From contig CALMOO010000725.1 of NCBI GenBank assembly GCA_937871705.1, forward strand, positions 11,315 to 16,485: a stretch of 5,171 bases of DNA. Reading direction: 5' to 3'. Below, in pieces: positions 1 to 4,905 of the stretch. This stretch comes from an uncultured Hymenobacter sp. (lineage in GTDB: Bacteria; Bacteroidota; Bacteroidia; Cytophagales; Hymenobacteraceae). Each line of letters opens with the position of its first letter. The stretch's first letter is position 1. The position numbers were made by a program, and so were the translations under genes. The notes under the pieces are model-generated. The model was not told where the DNA came from. It ran no database searches and was given only the letters and a program-made list of their open reading frames with translations.

Positions 1-486
1 CAAGCGCTGGCGCTGGTTGCGGGCATCAGCCAGCGTATCCCGCTCGCGGGCTTGGCTCTGGCGCAAGGCTTCTTCCACGGGGTTGTGAACGTAGTTGGCC
101 GTGTCCGTAAAGCTCACTACTAGCTGTGGCCCCCAACGCTTGGCCGCCGCTTGAAAGTAGTGGTCGAGCCCCTCGTGCTGGTAGCTAGCCTCATAACGGC
201 CTGCCTCACCGGTTTCTAACACGTGGCAGTAAAAGGCCAGCACGTCACTGGCCGGCAGCTGGGGAAAGAACTGACGGATGGTTCCGCCCGGTGGGCCAGA
301 CTGTTTGAGCAGGCGCTGCCCGGTCGGATTCAGGTAGTCGACCACAAAATCAAGCACTTCTCCGTCCACTGACGCGTACACCGGGCGCAGCAGCAGCACG
401 GCGGTTAGCGACACCTCGAGCAGGGTCGGCAGCAACTCGGCAGGAAAGGCGGAGGCGGCAACAAGTAGGGCCGGAGGAACAGGCAT
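1..486 (-). CDS. PAS-domain sensor protein, N-terminal part (probably sensor histidine kinase), runs off left edge
   Basis: The reading frame is open from ATG at 484-486 to the window edge: 162 residues, no stop. Residues 17-130 resemble a divergent PAS fold typical of Hymenobacter signalling proteins: a helix then LLEVSLTAVLLLRPVY (22-37), the LDFVVDYLNPTGQRLL segment (45-60), an FYCHVLETGEAGRYE segment (85-99) and a closing strand LVVSFTDTAN (122-131). The last 30 residues are charged and look like the helical linker to a further PAS or kinase module. In the family such proteins usually continue into more PAS domains and a HisKA/HATPase core, but no kinase motif is visible here, so the output domain is inferred. 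No signal peptide or membrane segment is seen. The frame stays open upstream to a stop at 628-630; ATG 486 is the only ATG in that stretch. The gene is divergent from the thioredoxin-fold gene, with a 232-bp gap. Confidence 0.8.
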   Translation of the reverse strand, partial: MPVPPALLVAASAFPAELLPTLLEVSLTAVLLLRPVYASVDGEVLDFVVDYLNPTGQRLLKQSGPPGGTIRQFFPQLPASDVLAFYCHVLETGEAGRYEASYQHEGLDHYFQAAAKRWGPQLVVSFTDTANYVHNPVEEALRQSQARERDTLADARNQRQRL

Positions 487-655
487 GGCGGCACGTAGTG
501 CGGGTAGTAAAACACGCTGGTGGTCGGAATAGGCAGCAGAGAAACCGCTATACGAATGCACCCGTACTTGTGCCCAATGTAGCGGGGTACTGGCTACTTC
601 GCGGCTGGTCGACGAGTATGATAAACATCAGGCTTTTCGCCCGACAAGCGTCATA

Positions 656-685
656 GTGCCAGCCTAGCAGGAATGGCTACTTTTG
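656..685 (+). promoter_or_regulatory. Possible Bacteroidota-type promoter for the thioredoxin-fold gene
   Basis: TACTTTTG at 678-685 matches the Bacteroidota -7 box TAnnTTTG exactly. GTG at 656-658, one mismatch from the -33 TTG, lies 19 bp upstream. The predicted transcription start near 690 leaves a short leader before ATG 719. The rival TTG start at 683 would lie inside the -7 box, which argues for the ATG. The rest of 487-718 shows no gene or clear repeat. Confidence 0.4.
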
Positions 686-718
686 GAAGTATACCCGTCG
701 CTCCTACTCGCTCCGTCC

Positions 719-1075
719 ATGCCACTCCCACCTCCCCCTGACTTGCGGTCCGCCGATGCCGCAATTTTGGTAGTGCTGCTGCCCTTGGTGGCCGCCGGCG
801 TGACCAAGCAGGTTCCGGCAACTATTAAGGACCGGCTCGCTGCGCTACAACGTCGGCTCGACCCAGCTATCCAGGTGCTCATTGTTGAGGAGGATAGCTA
901 CCCCGCCGTAGTGCACAGCTTTCATGTCACCCACCTGCCGGCTTTCGTGCTCGTGCAGCAGGGGGTCGAGCTCTGGCGTCAGCTTGGCCTACCCGAGGGA
1001 GAAGTGTTGGCGCAACAACTGTTAGCCAGGCTCTCCCTAGCAAGCGGCCTAGCCAACCGCGGTGCCAACAACTAG
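719..1075 (+). CDS. Thioredoxin-fold protein without cysteines
   Basis: This is a 118-residue cytoplasmic protein. A hydrophobic strand AILVVLLPLV (15-24) is followed by a helix (about 33-47), a strand IQVLIVEED (51-59), a helix SYPAVVHSF (60-68), the thioredoxin-like cis-proline segment HLPAFVLVQQGVELWRQLG (72-90, Pro74) and a C-terminal helix. That is the second half of a thioredoxin fold, including the usual beta-hairpin after the cis-proline. There is no CxxC and no cysteine at all, so a redox role is unlikely; a binding or scaffold role is inferred. The frame also allows TTG at 683 (130 residues), but that codon overlaps a -7-like box, and ATG 719 gives a compact start (MPLPPPPDL). No Shine-Dalgarno site is seen, as is common in Bacteroidota. 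The gene is divergent from the PAS sensor gene. Confidence 0.7.
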   Translation: MPLPPPPDLRSADAAILVVLLPLVAAGVTKQVPATIKDRLAALQRRLDPAIQVLIVEEDSYPAVVHSFHVTHLPAFVLVQQGVELWRQLGLPEGEVLAQQLLARLSLASGLANRGANN

Positions 1076-1088
1076 GAAGTGCTATCTG

Positions 1089-1421
1089 TCACGCAATTAG
1101 TAAGTAGCCCAGTGCTGAGAGCGCCTGTTTGTGGTGTACCAGGCGCCCCACCCGGCGGGTAATGCTCGGTAGCTGCACCCAGACGGCGCAGGCGCAGCGC
1201 CCCTCTACTTCATTGAAAGTATTAGGACCAATTCTCAGGAAATCGATGACGAGGCGTAGGCTGGCGCAGACACGCTCCGCTATCAGGTCGGGCCCGCAGG
1301 CGTGAGCTACGACTAGCAGCAAGCCTTTCCGGCACCCCTCTAAGCTGCTCCGGTCCAGTGGCGGCGTACTGGAGCGTGCTCCCACTATGAGACACCGGGC
1401 TTTACCCAGTTGCTGTCCCAC
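1089..1421 (-). CDS. Uncharacterised ORF, 110 residues, GTG start, doubtful
   Basis: I do not recognise this product. The frame has no ATG and would start at GTG 1421. The second half reads like a helical protein: LRLVIDFLRIG (about 56-66), then FNEVEGRCACAVWVQLP and RRVGRLVHHKQALSALGYL near the C-terminus. There is no signal peptide and no membrane segment. Without the IS5-type element, its start would lie about 20 nt downstream of the stop of the exported protein on the same strand, so the two could once have formed a short operon; the element now separates them. It may equally be a chance or eroded frame in GC-rich DNA. No other convincing gene lies in 1076-1445. Confidence 0.3.
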   Translation of the reverse strand: MGQQLGKARCLIVGARSSTPPLDRSSLEGCRKGLLLVVAHACGPDLIAERVCASLRLVIDFLRIGPNTFNEVEGRCACAVWVQLPSITRRVGRLVHHKQALSALGYLLIA

Positions 1422-1442
1422 GTACGCGGAGCTACAGCGGGC

Positions 1443-1445
1443 TAG
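1443..1445. repeat. Left target-site duplication (TAG, or CTAG at 1442-1445)
   Basis: TAG directly precedes the left terminal repeat and is matched by TAG at 2275-2277 beyond the right one. If the last C of the right end is counted as target, the duplication is CTAG (1442-1445 and 2274-2277), which fits the CTAR-like preference known for IS5-type elements. Because CTAG is palindromic, the exact length cannot be settled here. Confidence 0.7.
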
Positions 1446-1461
1446 GGGGTGTTCTCAGTTA
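1446..1461 (+). repeat. Left terminal inverted repeat of the IS5-type element
   Basis: GGGGTGTTCTCAGTTA pairs without mismatch with the complement of 2259-2274. Beyond it, the two ends diverge after a few bases. Confidence 0.9.
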
Positions 1462-1479
1462 GTAGGTTAACTTGGGTTC

Positions 1480-2265
1480 ATGAATGCAGACCGCACGTTA
1501 TTGACAGATTCGATGTGGGCGGAGTTGTCGCCCTTGCTACCAGGTCAAGCGACTTGTCGGGGCACGACGGCACGCGATACACGCGGGTTCGTGGAAGCGG
1601 TGCGCTGGCTAGGGCGCACGGGCGTAGGCTGGCGCGACCTGCCGCCGCACCTGGGGCACTGCACTGGCATCGGGTGTACGTGCGCTTCGCCCGCTGGCGC
1701 GACAGCGGGGTGTGGGAGCGGGTGGCGCAGTGGCTGGTAGCCCACAACCGACGCATTCCCCACGCCCGCCAGCGCCAGGTGCAACTCGACTCTACTAGCA
1801 TCCGCGTCCACCAGCACGCGGCGGGGGCCGCTAAAAAAAGGTAGCCAAGCCATCGGCCGCAGCCGGGGCGGGCGGACTACCAAGCTGCACCTGAGGTGTG
1901 ACGGGGCGGGTAACGTGCTGAACTGGCTGCTGACGCCGGGACAAGCCAGCGACTGTCCGCAATCCGCGTGGCTGCTGACGCCGCACCTGGCTCCGGCCTG
2001 CGAAGTGGTGGCCGACATGGCCTACGACAGCGATGCCTTGCGTGGGCTTATCGCCGCGGCCGGGGCCCTGGCCGTTATCCCACCTACTCCACGCCGACGC
2101 TATATTCCCTACTTCGACCCTTGCGCTTATGCCAAACGCCATCACATCGAACAGACGGTAAACAAGTGGAAGCAGCACCGCCGACTTGCCACCCGCTACG
2201 ATAAATTAGACACCTCTTTTCAGGCTTTCGTCTGTGCACGCATCATGACGCTATACCTTAACTGA
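1480..2265 (+). pseudogene. IS5-family transposase, disrupted by two frame changes
   Basis: Read across three segments, this encodes a DDE transposase of about 259 residues. Segment 1 (1480-1656) gives the N-terminal domain, MNADRTLLTDSMWAELSPLL to WRDLPPHLG. Segment 2 (1662-1832) continues with HWHRVYVRFARW and the first catalytic Asp in QLDSTSIRVH (restored Asp102). Segment 3 (1840-2262) gives AIGRSRGGRTTKLH, the second Asp in VVADMAYDSD (Asp177) and Glu222 in HHIEQTVNKW, then RRLATRYDKL. The first break is a tandem copy of CACTG (1657-1661 and 1662-1666), which adds 5 nt. The second is an A7 run (1833-1839) that needs one base fewer to join the frames; without it, translation stops at TAG 1842-1844. 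The two changes sum to 6 nt, so the first and last segments share a frame. The A7 site could be a natural slippage site; the CACTG duplication is more likely true damage. Confidence 0.9.
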
Positions 2266-2274
2266 GAACACCCC
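2259..2274 (-). repeat. Right terminal inverted repeat of the IS5-type element
   Basis: TAACTGAGAACACCCC is the exact complement of the left repeat. It contains the transposase stop codon and abuts the TAG target copy at 2275-2277. Confidence 0.9.
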
Positions 2275-2597
2275 TAGCGCACTTGCGCGTCATGTTTCTG
2301 GTGATAGATAGCACGGCTATCACGGTTTTCAGTCTTAAGTAGGTCACGGCGCTCCTGATTCGTTACTACGCCGTCCGCGCGGGCAACTCGGCGCTGAGCA
2401 GTTAAACCCGCCTCGCGGCCCTGCAGGCGAGCAGCCTCACGCTGATTGAGCTCGCCAGAGGCTACGCCTTGGCGAATGCGGGCGCGCTGATTGTGCTCGC
2501 GGTTATTAACTACAGGTGTGCGGGTTTGGGCCTGGACAACAGTAAGGCTGGCTACGACGAGCAGGGTGGCAACGATGGAAAACAGACGCATGGTCAT
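2274..2597 (-). CDS. Small exported protein with two EF-loop-like helical repeats
   Basis: This is a 107-residue protein. Residues 1-23 form a signal peptide: Met-Thr-Met-Arg, a hydrophobic core LFSIVATLLVVASLTVV and a cleavage site VQA|Q. The mature part is highly charged and helical. It contains GVASGELNQREAARL (44-58) and RADGVVTNQERRDLL (73-87), two loop-helix units with an xDGxVTxxE pattern that recalls a degenerate EF-hand loop, and ends with SRAIYHQKHDAQVR. Similar short periplasmic proteins occur in Bacteroidota and Proteobacteria without a settled function; calcium binding is only a possibility. ATG 2589-2591 (residue 3) is an alternative start. The upstream leader is T-rich with no Shine-Dalgarno site. 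The stop TAG (2274-2276) is formed at the IS target site and would read the same in the empty site, so the product is unaltered. Confidence 0.75.
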   Translation of the reverse strand: MTMRLFSIVATLLVVASLTVVQAQTRTPVVNNREHNQRARIRQGVASGELNQREAARLQGREAGLTAQRRVARADGVVTNQERRDLLKTENRDSRAIYHQKHDAQVR

Positions 2598-2848
2598 AAA
2601 AAGAAGGGGAAATAGAGAAAGTGACTAGCTCAAGCAAGCCATTTATGCGTTTGGAGGCCTCGTATTACCTATAGTTTAATACCCAGCTGAAAAAAGCTTC
2701 ATCGATTTGAGTGAAGGTTATTCGTGGTAGTTCTGAAAGGATTTGGCCAGAGGATACAACAGGAAGATAACCTCCCCTCACAAAATCGGATCAAACTAAA
2801 ACAGAAGAAATTGGGTACTTGTTGCACCTTAAACCCCCTAGCAGCGCT
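2598..2848. other. Non-coding, AT-richer stretch between the exported-protein gene and the IS3 remnant
   Basis: No credible gene is seen. The part next to 2597 must carry the leader and promoter of the minus-strand exported-protein gene, but I found no good TTG/TAnnTTTG pair. The part near 2700-2848 may hold the eroded left end of the IS3-family element; I could not define a terminus. Confidence 0.5.
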
Positions 2849-3062
2849 CTGAAAAAGAACAAGTTTACCGAGGCTCAAATCGTTCGATTGCGCCAGACGG
2901 AGATCGACGTAACAGGCGTGGAAGCGTGCCACAAATGGGTATTAGCGAGGCCATGCACTATAACCGAAAGAACCGGAACTTTGCCGCCACAAGTAGTTGA
3001 AAGAAGAGAACAAGCGTTTTAAGTAGCTAGTGGCTGACCTGAGCTTAGACAAGCAGCTATTG
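2849..3062 (+). pseudogene. IS3-family transposase orfA remnant
   Basis: Pieces in two frames match the well-known IS3-family OrfA (HTH then leucine-zipper region). KKNKFTEAQIV follows CTG 2849, where the family has ATG. LRQTE then GVEACHK follow, after loss of one codon pair or so. A one-base loss near 2935 moves the match into the next frame as MGISEAMHYNRKNRN. After a short deletion, ELCRHK-stop-LKEENKRFK-stop-LVADLSLDKQLL covers 2976-3062. The stops TAG 2994-2996 and 3024-3026 sit where the family usually has glutamine (CAG), as expected of simple C-to-T decay. OrfB, the catalytic part, is not recognisable downstream; a faint CYRLV at 3065 might be its debris. The remnant is not functional. 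Confidence 0.8.
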
Positions 3063-3136
3063 AATGCTACCGGCTTGTGTTTCGCCGATCGCCGCGCGCT
3101 GTTCTCGAGCGTCTTTGAGTATTCTGCAGTAGCTAC

Positions 3137-3297
3137 GAGCCTTTTTTGGATGGTGCACTCTATTACTTAGCCGACCAAAAATGATGGAGATTGCCTATAC
3201 CCTTTACCAATTCATTGTGCTTGGAAACGAGCCCGGCTATTTTGATTTGCATAATTGCTACGAAGAGGTAGGCGTACATACTCACTTAGCTTCTTAA
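3137..3297 (+). pseudogene. Eroded unrecognised coding scrap
   Basis: Two abutting frames read like real protein: EPFLDGALYYLADQ (from 3137), then, after a one-base shift at the A5 run 3176-3180, MMEIAYTLYQFIVLGNEPGY and FDLHNCYEEVGVHTHL, ending at TAA 3295-3297. The amino-acid composition (Tyr, Leu, acidic) is more protein-like than the other frames. I do not recognise a family. It could instead be a 38-residue ORF from ATG 3181, or chance. Nothing else is evident between 3063 and the SDR stop at 3348. Confidence 0.25.
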
Positions 3298-3347
3298 CGA
3301 TTGTTGTAGCTCGCTACTGGGACAATCTTCAAGCAGATAACGTAAAA

Positions 3348-4109
3348 TCAAGAAAGTTCACCGTAACCGCCGGTGACAAATTGATTATGTCCGGTGATGT
3401 AAGAAGAGCGCGTAGAAGCCAGGAATGCAATTGTCTCCGCTAACTCTTCAGCTGTACCGGCCCGGCGCAGCGGGGTCGCGGCAAACAATTGTTCGGCGGT
3501 AATGCCTAGGGCAGTGGTCAGCAGCTTGCGCCCCTCGCCAGCTCCAGGGGTAATAATAGCCCCTGGGGTAACGAGGTTCACACGTACCCCCGTTGGGGCT
3601 AGCTCCTTGGCTAATGAGCGGGTGTAATTGTTCAGGGCAGCCTTTGCGGCGCCATAATGCGCCAGGAAACCTGGAAATGGCAGCAGACCGCCAGCTGACA
3701 CGTTCACAATAGCTCCAGAACTGCTTTCTCGCAATGCGTTTAATAGCGGATTGGTAACCCGCACGGCACTCATAAAATTGACCATCAGAGCCTCGAGCCA
3801 CTCTTCATCGGAAATGGTTTCAATACTCGGTAATTTTGCCGCCGCCGCCCCTGCGTTGTTTACCAAGATATCTAAGCCACCAAGCAGGTGCAGGGCTTCT
3901 GCAGCAACCGCGTTCGCCCCGGTCGGCGTGCTGATGTCCCCTGTAATAAAATGTGCCCCGGCCGGTGTTTGCGCGTGGTGGGAGCGGGCCGTAACCGCTA
4001 CCGTGGCCCCACCATCTAGCAGGCGTTGTGCGGTGGCGGCCCCAATGCCCCGTGAACCGCCAGTTATAAGGGCCTTTTTTCCCTTGAATTCGGCTGCGTA
4101 ATCTCTCAT
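3348..4109 (-). CDS. Short-chain dehydrogenase/reductase (SDR), classical type
   Basis: This is a 253-residue cytoplasmic NAD(P)-dependent oxidoreductase with a Rossmann fold, the usual length for classical SDRs. The nucleotide-binding motif is TGGSRGIG (16-23), with TARS (40-43) after beta-2; Arg42 there may favour NADP(H). Also present are GDIS (57-60), NNAG (84-87), Asn111 of the tetrad, and YGAAK with Tyr152 and Lys156, followed by the PG motif (182-183) and a C-terminal ITGHNQFVTGG (238-248). The catalytic serine lies in NVSAGG: Ser138 is 14 residues before Tyr152, while the usual spacing of 13 falls on Ala139. The substrate cannot be told from sequence. The start ATG 4107-4109 has no Shine-Dalgarno site. 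It lies 124 bp downstream of the Crp/Fnr gene on the same strand, behind several repeats that could be operators. Confidence 0.93.
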   Translation of the reverse strand: MRDYAAEFKGKKALITGGSRGIGAATAQRLLDGGATVAVTARSHHAQTPAGAHFITGDISTPTGANAVAAEALHLLGGLDILVNNAGAAAAKLPSIETISDEEWLEALMVNFMSAVRVTNPLLNALRESSSGAIVNVSAGGLLPFPGFLAHYGAAKAALNNYTRSLAKELAPTGVRVNLVTPGAIITPGAGEGRKLLTTALGITAEQLFAATPLRRAGTAEELAETIAFLASTRSSYITGHNQFVTGGYGELS

Positions 4110-4111
4110 AG

Positions 4112-4136
4112 CTGTCTTAGCTTAAAACCTGTCTTA
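4112..4136. promoter_or_regulatory. Two direct copies of CTGTCTTA just upstream of the SDR start
   Basis: CTGTCTTA occurs at 4112-4119 and 4129-4136, 17 bp apart start to start, and again on the minus strand at 4870-4877 upstream of crp. The first copy is almost on the SDR ATG. A binding site for the neighbouring regulator is inferred; chance or an element of untranslated-leader structure is also possible. Confidence 0.35.
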
Positions 4137-4163
4137 TTTGACGAGGCAAAGGTCAGTTAAGAC
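4131..4163. promoter_or_regulatory. Imperfect 12-bp dyad upstream of the SDR gene
   Basis: GTCTTATTTGAC (4131-4142) and GTCAGTTAAGAC (4152-4163) pair at 10 of 12 positions around a 9-bp spacer. Its left arm overlaps the second CTGTCTTA copy. Size and position, about 20-55 bp before the SDR start, suit a dimeric regulator site over the SDR promoter; this is inference. Confidence 0.4.
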
Positions 4164-4166
4164 GCC

Positions 4167-4215
4167 AAGAGAAAAGGTGAACTAGCTTACCAAAGGACCG
4201 TGGACTAGTTCACCT
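4167..4215 (-). terminator. 11-bp perfect inverted repeat: crp terminator or operator
   Basis: AGGTGAACTAG (4175-4185) and CTAGTTCACCT (4205-4215) are perfect complements with a 19-bp loop. Read on the minus strand, the hairpin starts 18 nt after the crp stop and is followed by TTTTCTCTT, so a factor-independent terminator of crp fits. The loop is longer, and the stem weaker in GC, than in a typical strong terminator. The arm centres are 30 bp apart, close to three helical turns, so a DNA-binding protein could also use it. Confidence 0.5.
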
Positions 4216-4233
4216 ACTTAGAGAGTAACTCGG

Positions 4234-4815
4234 TCAACTACCTTTTTGATTGCGAATCTTAGAGAGGAATTCTCGCGTCATTCCCAAATAGGAGGCGATG
4301 ATATACAGCGGAATCCGCTGTACGAAGGCGGGATAGTTTGTGGCAAATTCTGCATAGCGCACTTCCGCGGACAAGCTCAAATGGGAAATGACCCGTTGCT
4401 GCAACATCACCGCGACTTGCTGCGCCCTTTGCATCATTACGCGGGCGAATTGCGGTATTTTTTCTAATAAAACTTGTTCACTCTCATAGCTCCATTGGAT
4501 GAGGGTGCTGTCTTCCAGGGCTTCCACAAATAACGTGGCCGGCTCCTGTCGTAGGAAACTGCCGTGGTCGCCGATAAACCAATTATCTACTGCCAATGAA
4601 ATAGTATAGGCTTGTCCATCAGTGCCGATAGAGAAAGCTCTGAGCGCCCCCTCGACCACATAGGTGCGATAGGTGGACACATACCCAGGTTGTTCCAGCA
4701 GTTGTCTGCGTTTTATTTTTTTCATCCTTAGCACCGAAATAAATAATTCCTTGTCTTCTTTCTCAAGGATAATATGAGGCGCGATGTGATTGAGTAGAGA
4801 GGAAAATTCCTGCAT
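4234..4815 (-). CDS. Crp/Fnr-family transcriptional regulator
   Basis: The product has 193 residues from ATG 4813-4815, the usual length for Bacteroidota Crp/Fnr regulators. An N-terminal helix is followed by a cyclic-nucleotide-binding-type beta-roll (about 23-115) with VVEGALRAFSIGTDGQAY (53-70) and DNWFIGDHGSFLRQEPA (77-93). The cAMP-contact residues of true CRP (the GEL...R phosphate cassette) are not conserved, and no iron-sulfur cysteines are present, so the effector is unknown. A long dimerisation helix (about 111-142) leads to a compact C-terminal DNA-binding domain, SAEVRYAEFATNYP (149-162), IASYLGMTREFLSKIRNQ (173-190). The frame stays open upstream to 5169, but that part is antisense to a transposase remnant and has no family similarity, so the short start is chosen. 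The SDR gene downstream is a likely target, and the shared octamer suggests autoregulation. Confidence 0.92.
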   Translation of the reverse strand: MQEFSSLLNHIAPHIILEKEDKELFISVLRMKKIKRRQLLEQPGYVSTYRTYVVEGALRAFSIGTDGQAYTISLAVDNWFIGDHGSFLRQEPATLFVEALEDSTLIQWSYESEQVLLEKIPQFARVMMQRAQQVAVMLQQRVISHLSLSAEVRYAEFATNYPAFVQRIPLYIIASYLGMTREFLSKIRNQKGS

Positions 4816-4869
4816 GACATTAGTAATTATATACTTTTGTTTCCTGAATAAGCAAGCTACATCACATAA

Positions 4870-4881
4870 TAAGACAGTGTC
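4870..4881 (-). promoter_or_regulatory. CTGTCTTA copy and GACAGTGTC palindrome upstream of crp
   Basis: On the minus strand CTGTCTTA (4870-4877) lies about 55 bp before the crp ATG, overlapping a 9-bp palindrome GACAGTGTC (4873-4881). The octamer is the same as the two before the SDR gene. The 4816-4905 gap holds the crp promoter, but no clear -33/-7 pair was found. Confidence 0.3.
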
Positions 4882-4905
4882 GACTGACTTTGCTGTAGGC
4901 AGGCC

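Larger units (their letters stand above)
1446..2274 (+). mobile_element. IS5-family insertion sequence (IS427-like), 829 bp
   Basis: The element is bounded by 16-bp perfect inverted repeats: GGGGTGTTCTCAGTTA at 1446-1461 and its complement at 2259-2274. A 3-4 bp target duplication flanks it. Its length, terminal repeats and single DDE transposase split over two frames fit the IS427 group of the IS5 family. The transposase stop codon at 2263-2265 lies inside the right repeat. It inserted at the stop codon of the small exported protein on the opposite strand. The ends and target duplication look intact, so insertion was probably recent, yet the transposase frame is broken, so this copy probably cannot move by itself. 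Confidence 0.93.

Noticed and set aside
683..718. TTG 683 as the start of the thioredoxin-fold gene
   Set aside because: The codon overlaps the TACTTTTG -7-like box; ATG 719 follows at a sensible leader distance.
664..882. Minus-strand ORF of 72 residues
   Set aside because: Antisense to the thioredoxin-fold gene, low-complexity Ser/Gly-rich product with no family look.
1833..1844. Classical -1 programmed frameshift at the A7 run
   Set aside because: A -1 shift leads into a frame without transposase sequence; the needed change is +1 (or -2, or loss of one A).
1478..2178. Minus-strand ORFs inside the IS5-type element
   Set aside because: They are shadows of the transposase in GC-rich DNA; the plus-strand frames carry the DDE motifs.
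2699..2932. Minus-strand 77-residue ORF
   Set aside because: Antisense to the IS3 orfA remnant and without recognisable features.
3448..4101. Other-frame ORFs across the SDR gene
   Set aside because: Overlap the clear SDR coding frame and show no domain.
4832..4839. TACTTTTG on the plus strand as a promoter into the IS1595 remnant
   Set aside because: Exact -7 match but no TTG at the right distance upstream; it lies in the crp leader on the opposite strand, so probably chance.
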